NCBI GenBank assembly: GCA_964006375.1 | Contig: OZ023267.1 | Span: 20,395,739-20,459,738 of the forward strand | Direction of reading: 5' to 3' | Length of the DNA: 64,000 bases | Source: Tillus elongatus | Taxonomy: Eukaryota; Arthropoda; Insecta; Coleoptera; Cleridae | Shown here: in pieces, positions 25,534 to 37,784 of the stretch | How positions within the stretch are numbered: position 1 is the first letter of the stretch | Layout: each line of letters begins with the position of its first letter | Position numbers and translations under genes: made by a program | Notes under the pieces: model-generated | The model's input: only the letters and a program-made list of their open reading frames with translations | What the model was told of the DNA's origin: nothing | The model's database searches: none

Positions 25534-26189
25534 CATCATCATCATCATCAATCAGCCCTCTGCGTCCACTGCTGGACATAGGCCTCCCCTAGTTGAGTCC
25601 ATTCTTTTCTGTCTTGAGCGCTAAGAATCCAGTTTTTTGTAATTTTTGTAATGTCGTCCGTCCAGCGAGTTGGTGGTCTTCCTCTCTCTCTTTTATCGGA
25701 TCTGGGTCTGCATTCAAGTGATCGTTTTGTCCACCTGTCATCTTCCATGCGAGCCACATGTACCGTCCACTTCCATTTGAGTTTTGCCACATGTACGACC
25801 ACATCAGTCACTCCTGTTCTTCTGCGTAATTCTTCATTTCTAATGTGGTCACGTAACGAAACGCCAAGCATCGACCTCTCCATTTTGCGCTGTGCTACTT
25901 TTAGTTTCTTAGCAGAAGCGTTGGTAAGGGTTAGTGTTTCGGCGCCGTAGGTCATAACCGGTGGAACACATCGGTTGAAAACTTTTCTTTTCAAGCATAC
26001 CGGAAGGTCGCCTCTGAAAACGTCTCGAAGTTTGCCGTAAGCCGCCCAGGAGAGTATAACTCTCCTGTTTATCTCGCATGTTTGGTTGGCTTTGGCTATG
26101 CTTATCTCGTGCCCCAAATATGTGTATTTATCTACCCATTCCACCTCAGTTTTCAATAATCAGGTTGTTACTAGTGACGAGGTTTGTCA
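25534..26189 (-). mobile_element. RTE-clade LINE, 5'-truncated, with target duplication
   Basis: 3' part of an RTE retrotransposon on the minus strand. It ends in a TGATGATGATGATGATGATT-type microsatellite (25534-25552), as RTE elements do. The flanks carry a 12-bp direct repeat, tgtagtagtaat, at 25522-25533 and 26190-26201, a target-site duplication. It carries the reading frame 25548-26156. Confidence 0.85.
25548..26156 (-). CDS. RTE reverse transcriptase, C-terminal 202 codons
   Basis: Open throughout: EVEWVDKYTYLGHEIS (after the palm), CEINRRVILSWAAYGKLRDVF, CLKRKVFNRCVPPVMTYGAETLTL (thumb), then MLGVSLRDHIRNEELRRRTGVTDV, WTVHVARM, and RGRPPTRWTDDI near the end, the characteristic C terminus of RTE proteins. 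The catalytic RT and endonuclease domains are missing because of 5' truncation, so it is not a functional gene. It differs by scattered changes from the copy at 52774-53442. Confidence 0.85.
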   Translation of the reverse strand: MKTEVEWVDKYTYLGHEISIAKANQTCEINRRVILSWAAYGKLRDVFRGDLPVCLKRKVFNRCVPPVMTYGAETLTLTNASAKKLKVAQRKMERSMLGVSLRDHIRNEELRRRTGVTDVVVHVAKLKWKWTVHVARMEDDRWTKRSLECRPRSDKRERGRPPTRWTDDITKITKNWILSAQDRKEWTQLGEAYVQQWTQRAD

Positions 26190-27177
26190 TGTAGTAGTAA
26201 TAATAAGTAGTAGTAGTAATAAGTGACAAAGGATTTTTTTTCTGAGGGATGTTGGGCAAATCTGTTTCTAATATTTTATTTTAAAACATTTGTTGTAGCT
26301 AAGAGCTAAGAGGTTACTGGCAGAAAAAAGCTTATTGTTTAGGTCGACGGTATTGTAAAAAATTTAGAATTGAAATCAAATATTTGTGGATGCAGAGACG
26401 TTCCATTGGCGTCTAGTTGATAACAGTTACTTTCCTGTATCTAATTTAAACCAGAAAACTACATAATCTGTGGGCATATGTAGCACAGTTTAGCAAACTA
26501 AAATAATACATATTCACTAGATAAGAGAATTCTCTAAATTACATTAATAAATGTTTATTTATGTAATATTATGAATCGGGTAGATAACAGTTGAAAGTAT
26601 GAATGAAACTGTTTTAAGTGATCAACAGCTGATTTTAGTTTATTCATATCTTGAGGTCGCGTTTTAATTGAAAAGATTTCTACATGACGCCGATACTATT
26701 TTTAGATTGTTTGCCAAGTCAAAACTATTGTTTTATACACGTTTTATTACTTTACATTTCTTAAAATTTTTTACCATAACCATCGATTTTACGATTAAGA
26801 AATTGTTTTAATGTGTATTGATTGTTGTGCCGAAAAAATACTACAGAGTTTAATTTAGTGACTTCCTGTTTTACATTTTTTATCGCCTACATAATGTCTT
26901 ATATTTTGTCTTATGTTAAGAGGTGCATTGAACTTTAAATATTTTCTAAAATAAAATTGCTGAAAAGATTTATTGTGAGCATATAGGTCGACATGTGTAG
27001 AAACTAATTACAAATTCGCTTGTTTAATGTTCTCGTGACAATGTATCTTTTAATGAGTATCCTATCTCAATGACATTTGATAAACTATTTCACTGATAGT
27101 GTTTAAGATTTTATTACATACACGTGTAAAAGAGGGGTTTTAGTACTGAGAAGGTCACTTGACCAAAAAATTACCCA

Positions 27178-27222
27178 AAAGTCTGAACGCAGGAAGTGCG
27201 TTATGAAAGCGAATATTCATAA
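27178..27222 (+). repeat. GCAGTAAGTGCG-type motif, single
   Basis: tctgaacgcaggaagtgcgt then tatgaaagcgaatattcat; no partner end found. Confidence 0.6.
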
Positions 27223-27257
27223 AAATTATCTATACTCGTTTAAAAAAATTATATATA

Positions 27258-27480
27258 TCTATATATATAATGTGTAAAGCAGACCAGTTTTTTCCTTATT
27301 AGGACTCCTGAATATGCCATACCTGCGCTACAAGAAGTCGGTCCCGAAGCAGGCATTGCCGTAATATGCAATGGACAATGACACAAAGCGCCATCTCTTA
27401 ACTTGTGACGGTTCTAGGAGTCCTAAGAATGACGAAACCGGTCTGTGTCTCCTGCTTTACATCCTACCGCAAGTCCTGGC
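27258..27480. repeat. Inverted pair of hammerhead-derived ends
   Basis: gtaaagcagaccagtttttt (27273) and the complement of gacgaaaccggtctgtg (27431) face each other about 130 bp apart. Both retain stem II (GTCCTAATAAGGA and a mutated form) and the GAAAC/GGTC part of a hammerhead, but the CUGAUGA core is reduced to CTAGGA or TCAGGA in both, so neither should cleave. Confidence 0.5.
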
Positions 27481-27584
27481 AGGACTGAAGTGATGGTGGC
27501 TAGCGAATGAAGTAATTCACTGCCCTTCGTGGTATTACCCAGGGAAGTAGTTGTTTGCGCTTGTTAGTTTTCTTACCACAGCTT

Positions 27585-27704
<120 letters not shown>

Positions 27705-28204
27705 GGTGTGTAAAGTTCGAAAAATTGTACACGCTAGACGGCTTAAAATAGTTCGAATTTCTTCGCCCAAGGAAGAAGCCATTTAAATGATCGGTACGAA
27801 AGGGTCCCAGTTTTTATCAATACAACAAAATTTTCTCACCAAACATTATGAAATAAAATATTGAAGCATGATAATATTGAGATGAAAAATGTTTCAACTA
27901 AATTCGCCATTGCAATAAGATTTTGTACATGAAAAGTCAGTAATAAAATAATTATCAAATTTTACAATCTGATCCAAATTGAGACTTTTTCGCCACAGAA
28001 AATGTTCGTTTGATGATGCCGTAAAAAGCGAAACGGGATGCAGAGAAGAAAACAAAGAATGGTTTTACCAAGTTCAATACAATCTGATCTGCTAAAATTG
28101 AATTTAAAGTCTTAATCTCCACATTAGTGAATATTTTCTACAAAAATTCGATACCAAATTTATTGGAATTACATACTCTAATCTGATAACGTATAAACTG
28201 AATA

Positions 28205-28310
28205 AAAAACAAAATGATAAAATCAGTGACCACCAAGATTTGAACCCGGGTTAGAAGACGATTATTTGCCGACAGTGTAGTCATCTTTGCCACTCTGCAA
28301 CAGAGAATAT
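28205..28310 (-). repeat. Probable tRNA-derived SINE
   Basis: Minus strand: AGTGGCAAAGATGACTAC (A-box-like TGGCAAAGATGA) followed about 40 bases later by CCGGGTTCAAATCTTGG (B-box-like). The body continues towards 28205. No cloverleaf with matching acceptor ends, so a tRNA gene is unlikely. Confidence 0.5.
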
Positions 28311-28439
28311 GCGACATGTAGGTAAATTTGCCGACTATAATCACATAAGGTCGTATAGGAATTTTGTACGGTCTCGAGTTGTTTGTAAAAAGTAATGTCT
28401 ATTTAAAATGCTTTTTTTACAATAGTTTAATCAAACGAA

Positions 28440-28985
28440 GGAAAGTAACAGTTGAAAAATAACTATAAGACCTTATTAAAGATACTTAATGCAATATTAG
28501 CCACTCCTGGACCACATCAGTTTTGAATCTTCGTTTAAAAATCATCAATTTCGACGCTTCAAATCATCACAGACATTCTCAGAAGAAAAACTATACAATT
28601 TTCAAAGTTATTTTTCTCGTACTGCTTGACCTTTTTGCACCGAGAAAAATCAATCTTTGTAAGATGTACCTAATAGATTTGCTTTCCCACGCAAATATTT
28701 TGGTCTTGCGCTATCCTGGTGGTGCCCAGTTTATTTTTTATTTTTTATGAAATGCTTATAACTTTTTTCTTTTAACTTAAATATATAAATTTTGGTGGAT
28801 AGTATAATATGTCTTCTAATAGAACTCTGCGTATTAAATTTGTTTGTCGTAATGTTTAGTTTCGGAGATTCAAAAATTTTCTAAAAAAAAAACCACAATT
28901 TTCCTGGAAATACTGGTCTAATTTTCTTGGTTAACACACTTATCCGAGCGAAATTCCATCAAAATCGTCTCATTATTTTTTGACT
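28440..28985 (+). repeat. TA-array family core, split by a LINE
   Basis: aacttaaatatataaatttt, gtttcggagattcaaaaatt and aacacacttatccgagcg are diverged core pieces. The 'gtaaactgacccctaatatg' tail and gcgctcatttgaagaaat resume at 30565 after the LINE at 29000-30130 and its neighbours. Confidence 0.65.
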
Positions 28986-28999
28986 TATTTTTTATTATT

Positions 29000-30134
29000 A
29001 TTATTTCAACACACCACGAGGGCTTACAGCCTAAATACTATCGTACCGTGGGTGTCGACAAGGAGGAAAGAGGCAACTTCTTAATTCTGGACTTGAAGGT
29101 TCGGAGGAGAAGGAAAAACATGTGCCGGCAAGGAATTCCACAACTTGGAAGTCCTCGGGACAAAAAGCGGGCTTAACAAGATGTTCTATGTCTGGTGACC
29201 TGGACAGTAAAAGGGTGCATTCGCTCTGTTCTCCTGGTAGATCTGTTGGGGGCAGCAGGTGGAGGAATTATGGAAGAAAGCTCCTCTGAGCACTGCCCGT
29301 GCAGATATCTATAAAAGAGAGAGGTCACCAACGGCACGTTGGCGGGCAAGGGATGGCAGCCTTTGGGTGAGGGTAGGGTCACCAATGAGACGTATAGCTC
29401 TCTTCTGAATGGAGTCCAGGATAGCGAGTGTAGAAGCGACAGCAGCACCCCAGATGTGGGAGCAGTATTCGAGGTTTGGCCTTATTTGTGAAGCATATAA
29501 GGTATAGACATTAGCTGGTGAAAAGTATTTGCGAGCCCGGAAGAGGAAACCTAATTTCTTAGCAGTCGCTTCTGCAATTGATGTGACATGTTGGTGCCAA
29601 TTGAGATTTCGATCCACAGAAATGCCAACAAGTGAAAAGGACTCATTACTTTGAATAACTTGGTTGTTCATTGTGATGGGTCTAGGGCTGGTGTATCTCT
29701 AATGAGATAGAAAGCAAGACTGAGATTTGGTGGAGTTGAATTGTACAAGATTTCTACTTCCCCAGCCTAATATTTTTTTGGAGATCCACGGAGACAGAAC
29801 CCTCCATGTGTCTGCGGTCCCCATCTAGTTGGGCCAAAGAGACAGGCTTAGAATATTGTATATTTGAGTGGAGGGTGCTGTCGTCCGCGTAACTGTGAAC
29901 TGGGTTGGATGTGCTAGCGAGGAGGTCATTGATGTGGAGAAGAAACAAAGTAGGGGCTAAAGCTGAACCTTGAGGAACTCCTGCATTAATTGGATATACT
30001 TTAGAGGAATGGCCATCCACAAGAACAGAAATGCTGCGGTTGGAGAGAAAGTTTGCTGTCCAGGTACATAGTTTTGGTGGTAGGCCATAGGCCGGTAGTT
30101 CGGTGCAATACCAATTTTGTATAGAAAATAACAC
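29000..30134 (-). mobile_element. Jockey/CR1-like LINE, 5'-truncated, decayed
   Basis: The minus-strand frames 30134-29754, 29671-29309 and 29448-29173 together read LPAYGLPPKLCTW, VPQGSALAPTLFLLHINDLL (palm), SYADDSTLH (catalytic YADD) and the SLVGISVDRNLNWHQH region. RPNLEYCSHIWGA, LDSIQKRAIRLIGD and further C-terminal sequence follow. Stops and frameshifts separate them. The 3' end near 29000 abuts (ATT)n. Same family as 61520-62815. It lies inside the TA-family copy at 28440. Confidence 0.85.
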
Positions 30135-30564
30135 AAGGCAATGAAGACGTCATGATTAAAATTTAAGATGGAAGAAGAAGGAACTATTTAGATTTTACAA
30201 ATTTTGGTTTGTCAAAATTTGAAATGTATCATTTAAGCGGAAACGGACAATCTTTGCAAGATTATGTTTACATACTCCACAAGTTACGGGACTTATTTAT
30301 ATTGGCATACTGTTTAATTTTAAGCAATAAAGTCTATTATTATTACTATTATTTATTAGCTCGGGGTTTTATCCCGGTCGATGAGCCGACGTGCCAAGAG
30401 ATTCTCATCGTAAGTTTAGGAATTTACTAACTATGGATGTAGTATTGATTATTGCAGCAAATTCACATATAGTTTCTGGTTGACCTGTAACGATTGCAGT
30501 AACTTCTTATGAATTTAGACTTGTCGATTGGATATTATATTGTTATTATTATTATTAAATAAAC

Positions 30565-30695
30565 ACAAAAAGTAAACTGACCCCTAATATGATTTCTAGG
30601 AGCCCTATTTCGCGCTCATTTGAAGAAATGCTTTCAGATTTAAAAAGTCGCCATCTCATTAGCGTATCTACGAAAATTCGCAAAAAGAGTTCGCA
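30565..30695 (+). repeat. TA-array family tail
   Basis: Tail of the copy whose core is at 28440-28985, displaced by the LINE. The array site is short here and replaced by (ATT)n. Confidence 0.6.
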
Positions 30696-30809
30696 GTTAT
30701 TGTATTTATTGGGCAAATATATATATTTCCGGCGTTATCTTGATTTTTGTAAGGAAAGTGATGACTGTATGGATATTACAAACTATACAGTAAAAATGTG
30801 TGGGGCTAG

Positions 30810-30860
30810 ATGCATTCTGACCGTCACCAGAACTCTGACCGGTTTCGTGGTTGTAAGTAT
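30810..30860 (-). ncRNA. Degenerate hammerhead 3' half
   Basis: Minus strand has CACGAAACCGGTC and a following strand AGAGTT, but only CTGGAGTAA where the core should be. Relic at best. Confidence 0.3.
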
Positions 30861-32344
30861 GTTACTCCAGAAGATATACCTAGCCATTAAACAAACGCGC
30901 TCGCTCTCATAACAATTGTATACTATCAGGTTGTTGCAACTGTTTTAAAAGTTTATCTATCAAGTTGTGTGTAAATAATTAAATAAATTCATTTTTTTTT
31001 GTTTCTTCAAAGTTGTAATATTATACACAAAACTGGAATGAAACATTACATAAACTACACGCTGCGGAAACAGGTGTATGTGATACCTGTTTCTTCTAAA
31101 ATATATCTGGGAAAGAATGAGAAATGTATTTATTAAAAATATATCACTAAGCAGGATTTTTTCTGAAAGGATGTCAAACGTAGTGTGAAGAAGTCGGCGC
31201 CATCTCACAATAGGAATTTATATTCACCTATTGTTAAGATCATCCTGTGTCACCTGAAATGAAGAAACGCTGCGGTAAACACACAAGGTCCAGAAAGAAT
31301 TTACATTGATATTTTGTAAGTCAAAAGAGACACCGTTTCCTAGTTCTGAGAAGGACTGCGAATACAAGCCCCCTTGACAGACACCTACCTGTTAATTGTA
31401 AAATCTTGGAAGACTTAACAGGTACCTAACAGGTAGCCTGGAGCTTTAGATTCTTGGGTGCTAGAAACACATCACCTAAAATAAGATACGGTACTCATAG
31501 TCTTGTTTTTTTTATAAGACGGGGGCCCAAAAGGATATTATAATTTGTTATATAAAAATAGTTGTTTATTGTCCTTGAATTTGGATTTTTCGGCCATTTA
31601 AACATTCCCACATAGCATTAAATTTAAAAAGTTGGTGGTAAATTAGAAGATAATAAAGGAACGCTTCCGTAACTAATAACAGTGGTTTGTGGTATTAAAA
31701 ATCACTGGAGCCTTTCAAGAAGCCTTTTAAACCCTTTAAATATTTAAAATTCTAAATTTAGCTGTAATAATAAGCTTGTTAAAGCAGTCTACATTAGATA
31801 CTTTCACACTTGTTGGAAGTGTTTACCACTTCAAGCAAACACGTCTGTAATTAAGTGTCACATACACGTTTTCCTCCTTCCTATTCATTTTAACACAATT
31901 AACAATATTACTTTAATGATAGTCTAATATAGGTTCTCAATTAAAGCACCCTAAAGTCTAAAACTATATATCCTTAAAGTCTAAAAGTATCTCCCAGGGG
32001 CGGCGGTATAATCGTTACAAGGTTCAGCGATACTTAATTAAGGTTTTTTTTGTTAAACCCATGGAACCCCACCGCCTTTTAACACGCTTGCTTAATGTTG
32101 AGCTTAAATTCATTAGCTGGGTTTGCCTTTACTTGGTGAAACTGTTTTAGACTAAATGCAGATGCAGCTATTTCTTCTTTGTCCTGATCTGACTCGACCT
32201 GACGATACGGTAAAATGCGATACCGGTTGCAGATAAGAAAACAAGCATCTGTGAAGCGAAAGAAGAAGTCTTTGCATATGTATTTTGAGCTTAAAACTAC
32301 AAGAGAATGTTGTGCTTTCAATATCCCAAGAAAGTAACAGTAAC

Positions 32345-32430
32345 CGGTGTGTATAGGGGTGCTGGCTGAGTGGGTAAAAAAGATTAAAAGAAATTATAAA
32401 TGCAAAATGTAAAAATAAACAGCTTAGTTG
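32345..32430 (+). repeat. Interspersed repeat 'GGGGTGCTG' family, copy 1
   Basis: ataggggtgctggctgagtg, then gattaaaagaaattataaat and gcaaaatgt. The same order of pieces occurs at 37785-37860 and 45505-45580. Nature unknown. Confidence 0.5.
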
Positions 32431-33280
32431 GATGGACTTTTATAACCTGATTTTTTCCTCATTTTTGGGGTCATACTGCTTTTCAAAGGTGTTAAGTTCG
32501 TACAGAACCCGTATTAGCTGCAGGTCAACTTTGTTGGGGGTTGAAACGACAGCATTTCTTCCATAGTTATGCATACAGATGTTGTTCTTAGTCAGGGCAG
32601 CCACTTGTTTGGAAGATCGGGAAACTTCCGTGACTTAAAAAAACATTCAGGGAAGTTTCATGTTCGGGGTACAATTATGCATCAATATCTACTTCGTAAA
32701 CCTTGTTTGATATATGTGCGTTTATTAATCAAATAAATAAAATGAAATAAATTGTTTTTAAGTGGTTGTAAAATTAAGAACATGAATCATTTCTCAAACA
32801 ACTATAATTTTGATCTGGTCTACAGTTACAATAATTGACTAAGAAAAAAAGCTAAATGGGACGACGAGTTTCTTCATTCCTAAGTGTAAATGCTTTAACA
32901 CCACAAACTTTTGGCCCATTTTAGTTCTTTAACGCTAAGAAGTCTAATATTTTGCAAGTTATTGGATAAAACTCAAAAAACACTTTCCGTAGTGATGGAA
33001 AATTCAAATTTCGACCAGGGAAGTCAAGAAAAAATGGAATTATTAATAAAGTGGGCACCCTGCAAGCATGTTTCTGAAATAAAATCAGAAAGCGGACATT
33101 GCGCCAGCTCCTCATTTTGCACCAAGAGAGGCCGGTTCGTCCAAATAAGAAGCTAGAGGAAGTGAAAACTACATCAGAATGCCCTCCGCACATATTCAGT
33201 GGAAGGGGAAACCCAAGCATGTTTCAGAACAAAAAAATAAAGACGTACCTCGCGCTACCCCTCTTGCTTCCGTACGAAGG

Positions 33281-33486
33281 TAAAGGTAAGATGCTTACTG
33301 GCAATTGGGCCATTGCTGACCCTTTTTGCTCATCTAAACTAACCTACGCCCCACCTTGAGCTCGATCTCAACGACGACAGTGATTTGAAAAATCTTCCGC
33401 CGCCGGTGAGTCTCGAACCGTCGTCCCCCGAGTCCGTATTGGAAAGTCTGAATCGACTTTCCCGCACGGCCACGGAGGCGCTGCTC
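33281..33486 (-). mobile_element. tRNA-derived SINE with target duplication, copy 1
   Basis: Minus strand starts near 33486 with GCCTCCGTGGCCGTGCGGGA (A box TGGCCGTGCGGG), then GACGGTTCGAGACTCACC (B box). The body runs GATCGAGCTCAAGGTGGGG to a tail ending in ACCTTTACCTT. The flanks repeat ccgtacgaagg at 33270-33280 and 33487-33497. Confidence 0.85.
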
Positions 33487-33812
33487 CCGTACGAAGGAAG
33501 TCCGGTTCTTCCAATTAAATAGCTGAAGTAATGGAAACTATATCACAATACACTCACGCGCAAGTTTAGGGGAAGACGAAACTGCCTACCAACCACCTCG
33601 ACCCCGTATCAATCATCTTAATCACCCCTAGGAGATGACCACAAGATAAAAATAGTGTCAATTTGCATGTAAAGCGGTAAGCTTTATCTACCAGCAGTCA
33701 GTTTGTCTAAAACTGACCGTGGGATATTCTGAAAAATAACCAAAACGTTTTGTTGTCAATCTTTAGATTCGTAATCAATAAGTACGCCAGGAAACACAAA
33801 GGAGAAAAACTC

Positions 33813-34262
33813 GGGACGCAGCAAGTGCGTTATGGTAGTGAATTTTTATTAAATGCTTCAAATTTAAATAACTCAATTTTCTATAAATTTAGAGAGTTTA
33901 ATTTCAATACGTAGTAAGGTTTTTCCTAAGGCAAGATATCCACAAAATTTCATTAAAATAACTTTGTAATTTTCGGAGAAAAAAATTTTTTTCGAAAGAA
34001 AATTTAAAATTTGAGTAACTCAATTTTCTCTAAACTTAGAAAGTTGAATTTTGGTACGTAGTAAGGCTGAGGCAGCATATATAGTAAATTTCATTGAAAC
34101 AGCTTTGTTACTTTCGGAGAAAAAAAAATTTTTCGAAAGAAAACTCAAAATTTTTCCGGAAAACCCCGTCTGATTTTTCTGGATAACGAACTCATCCAAG
34201 CCATTAATAAAAGACAGGCACTTGCCAAGTTTCATCGAAATCGGTTAATTATTTTTTGAGTT

Positions 34263-34337
<75 letters not shown>

Positions 34338-34345
34338 ATATAAAA
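33813..34345 (+). repeat. TA-array family, GCAG motif, duplicated core, array
   Basis: Starts with gggacgcagcaagtgcgtta, then two successive versions of the segment taactcaattttct...aga (33870-34010 and 34016 on). The core (gataacgaactcatccaagc), the (TA)n at 34264-34334 and aacatataaaaatt follow. The double segment suggests local duplication or one copy inserted into another. Confidence 0.75.
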
Positions 34346-34799
34346 ATTAAACCTATTTACAAATGAACTTTAATAAGATATTATGCTGTGACAATACCTC
34401 TCTCAAGCACCCTAAAATATAATCAAAATGTGCACAGTTATATATGTTTTATTTCTTTTTCCCTTGTCTTAATACACTACATATTTTATGACAATCGATT
34501 TAATTTACTTATTTGATTTCATAAATAGTCGGTTAATAGTGACTTGGAATGAAGTAGACACCACATCTTCAAACATATTAAGAGAATATGAGTAAATCAA
34601 CAGCAACTGGGAATGAATTCGGTCAGTCGCCCAGCCACGTGGTTAAAAAACACTGTTTGTATGATGTAGTGATGTTAACCCCGATGGTCGTTTTTCGGTA
34701 GAAAGTGCCAATTTTTTCGGTAGATGACGCGCAAAATCGGTAGATTTTTACATAGATGCAAAGCTTTGTAGATTCCCTTAAAAATAGTATATACGGGAT

Positions 34800-34990
34800 A
34801 CTAAGTGAGTGGTGGACGTGCCGCCACCTAGTTGCGGAACCAAGTAGTATGTTGTCACGCCAGCTCCAAATAACAGAGAGTGTTAAAAAAATAGAGACTG
34901 TATACAACTAACTAACAATTTAGATAATTGTCAGCCCTGGCCCATTTCTGCCCCAATATAGGGACAAAGTATGTAAGACTAGATGCATCT
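34800..34990 (-). repeat. Retrozyme-like unit, fragment without ribozyme
   Basis: gttgcggaaccaagtagtat, tagagactgtatacaact and aaagtatgtaagactagatg match the units at 20035-20660 in the same orientation. The sequence stops just before the hammerhead would start and runs into an inverted echo (agatgcatctagtcttaca). Confidence 0.75.
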
Positions 34991-35095
34991 AGTCTTACAT
35001 AGTATATACGGGTTTTCATATGCACAATCAACCAAGGGTTGCGGTGCTATCGGGGCGGCAAGGCCGCGGACGACCCCTGAGGGAACAAAAAAAAT
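34990..35095 (+). repeat. R1-like LINE 3' tail
   Basis: gcacaatcaaccaagggttg, cggtgctatcggggcggcaa, ggccgcggacg, ccctgagggaac, then an A-run: the same 3' end as the coding copies at 44598 and 49297. 5'-truncated to about 100 bp. Confidence 0.75.
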
Positions 35096-35944
35096 ATATA
35101 TATATACGGGTTTTCTGTATGCCACTTTATTAGAAATCAAATTATTGCTAATTTCTAAATTAGGTAGATAGGTACTCGCTTTCGTGAAAGATGCATATTT
35201 GAACATGCATCTTCTTTGCAAGTTATATTTAAACAGGTGAACAATGTGAAATAAATAACTTCTCCAACAAGGCAAATTGCTATTGACTATTGACTAATAC
35301 TAATATATAGACATGTAATGAAAAATAATGACAGTAGGCACATTTTGAATTTTCTTATTCGGCATAATTTGAATGAAATAGATTTAAACTTTGATATTGA
35401 AGTTACGGTAATCTAACTACAATAAAATTGTGTAAGTGACCGCTTTCTATTGCACACCTACTTAGGTAGGGAATATATATTATATATTTCTGAAGTTTAG
35501 GATCAACAGTATGCAGTTACTTTTAACCAATTTTGTTATTATATCCTCCGGTCGATAGAGGGCAACCTGATAATTTAAAATTTGTAAGTGAGAAAGCAGG
35601 ACCCTGTTAACCATAAAGCAAATCCATCTATAAATGGTTAAAAAGGTAAGTCACTACAAACTGTAACTAGAAAACTGTAACGAGTTTCATTATAAAGCTA
35701 AGACAGCTAACCACCGCTTGTTTTTCGGTAGAATTTGTGTGGAATCGGTAGATCGGTAGACTTTATTGGAAATCGGTAGATCTACCGAAAAATCGGTAGG
35801 GTTAACATCACTGGTATGATGGTTACAACTCTAGATCTAAATAAAAGGACTGTAACAGCGGCAGAAGCAGAAGTCAATGGAAGGTTGATGAATGAATCTC
35901 ATGAGTCTATAAGAAAAGCATTGACTAACCAACAGCAACCACAT

Positions 35945-36223
35945 TATGATTTAAACATGTTTCAAATTTGAATAGCTCAATTTTCTGTAACCCTAGAAAG
36001 CTGAATTTTGGCACATAGTTAGGTATTTCCCAAAGCAATATGTAGACCAAATTTTATCGAAATTTTCGGAAAAAAAATTTTTTTTTGAAAGAAAACTCAA
36101 AATTTCCCCGGAAAACCCCGTCCGATTTTCCTGGCCAACGAACTCATCCAAGCCATTAATAAAAGAAAGGCACTTGCCGAGTTTCATCTAAATCGGTTAA
36201 TTATTTTTTGAGTTATCAGACGG

Positions 36224-36304
<81 letters not shown>

Positions 36305-36440
36305 CATATAAAAATTCAAACTGACCCCGGATATGGGTTCTAGGGGTCCTAATTCGCGCTCATTTGAAAGAATTTTTGCAAAGTCTCACCATCGATACCT
36401 CTCTATTAGTGAATTTTTTAAATAAAAATTCACTAAAAAG
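35945..36440 (+). repeat. TA-array family, core, array, tail and palindrome
   Basis: One of the most complete right halves: gtccgattttcctggccaac, (TA)n 36228-36302, ccccggatatgggttctagg, aattcgcgctcatttgaaag, then the palindrome ttagtgaattttttaaataa/attcactaa at 36407-36436. Confidence 0.85.
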
Positions 36441-36831
36441 ATCACAACTACCCCACATTTTGGTTTATTACACCCATTTTCAGCTCTAGCGGCTAGACCA
36501 TAAGTTAACACATTGTGTCGCGCAAGTCTCTGACTTTACCTTTACACCCGTTTATAAATTTATTAAGAAATCTATATCTAGTATAGCGAAATAACAGAAA
36601 ATTATCTTTAATTATCTCAACAAGTGGATCGTAATATTGAGTACACATTGAAAATAATATTGCATAACTACATGTATTTTGCCATAGCAGTGCAGTTAAA
36701 GCCTTAGTTTATAGCATCAAAGATAAAATTTAATTGATGTTTCAATAAATCGTTAAATTGTGTACAATGTTTGTAGAAAGCGACGAGGAATCTTCTAAAC
36801 GATGTTAATTTATCTGCAATAATTATCATTA

Positions 36832-37362
36832 TCACTTTATTTCGCTGCAAAAGGCATGTCGCGCATGTTCCGCTAATAGTGCCACTCTGTATAATTTTAT
36901 AGTACTTGGAAAGTTGTTAGGTCTTAGTATTATGGTAAGATACCCTTGTATCGAATGGTAAGTACAAGCAGTCAACTGGCATTTCATTTTGCTAATTTGA
37001 TTTGTACAATCTGTTGGCTTAATGAATCCTTTGACTGACCGGACGGGTCTTGTGCATGGACTTGGACTAATGGACATTCCTGAAGAGCCACTGGCCGCGA
37101 CCTTCATCCTCTTGCTTACCTGGCCTTCTCTTCGCGTTGCTCTCGTACAAAAACTAGAATTCCTCGAGTCTCTTTGCTGATCAACCTCTCGGAGCGCCGC
37201 AGACTACACAGACTCATCGCGGTCTGGGTCTGGACCAGAAACCGGCGAAAACATGCGCGCTGTTGTCACGTTCAACAAATTGTTCAACGTTGAGGGAATT
37301 TCTAGAACGTTCTTATAAACAAGGTTATCTTCTTGATTTTGTTTAACATTTTGCGACTCCAT
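36832..37362 (-). pseudogene. Unrecognised reading frame, 176 codons with one stop
   Basis: From ATG at 37362 (minus) one frame runs to the TGA-type end at 36832 with a single internal TAG (after RDESV). It begins MESQNVKQNQEDNLVYKNVL and contains FSPVSGPDPDRDESV and, after the stop, TRATRREGQ. GGCCAG|GTAAGC near 37115 is a good splice-donor match, so the first 80 codons could have been an exon. Base composition is more GC-rich than its surroundings. I recognise no domain. It could be a decayed host or mobile-element gene, antisense within cyclin D intron 2. Confidence 0.3.
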
Positions 37363-37429
37363 CTTTTTATACACTCATACACTAGTTGATATGTTGATTT
37401 ATTAACTATGTTTCGTATAATAAATTCGC

Positions 37430-37710
37430 TGAAAATATGTCACGGTTTTCGAACTTTCACATAATTTCTTTAAATAATAGAGCCCTTAGAAGCTATGTAT
37501 GGGGTCAGTTGAAATTTATACATACAAATTAATACACATTTAATTATGAATCGAGCAATAAGGTAAAAATTAATTAACTGATTTTGATCAAAGTAGGCAC
37601 GTGCTGTTCCTGAAAATAGCTTGTATGTGTTCGTTAGCCAGTACAATCAGACAATTAGTTTTGTTAAAAAAGTTAGTATCTTTGAAAAATGGTCATGGCA
37701 GATTATCTTT
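37430..37710 (-). repeat. TA-array family, old, no array
   Basis: agaagctatgtatggggtca and gttcgttagccagtacaatc mark tail and core in reverse; a short unrelated spacer replaces the array. Confidence 0.6.
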
Positions 37711-37784
37711 GAGAAACATGCTTAGAACCACCCCTGCGTGCATAAGCCAAATGTTGTGGTTTTAACCCCCAAGCAAGTTACGGG

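Larger units (their letters stand above)
34667..35813. mobile_element. hAT-type non-autonomous element with 8-bp target duplication
   Basis: Terminal inverted repeats tagtgatgttaacccc (34667) and the complement of cagtgatgttaaccctacc (ending 35813). The flanks carry an exact 8-bp repeat gtatgatg at 34659-34666 and 35814-35821, the size made by hAT transposases. CGGTAGA-type hexamers repeat about eight times just inside the two ends (34698-34745, 35720-35800), possibly transposase-binding sites. The interior holds a retrozyme fragment and a LINE tail. No transposase. Confidence 0.85.
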
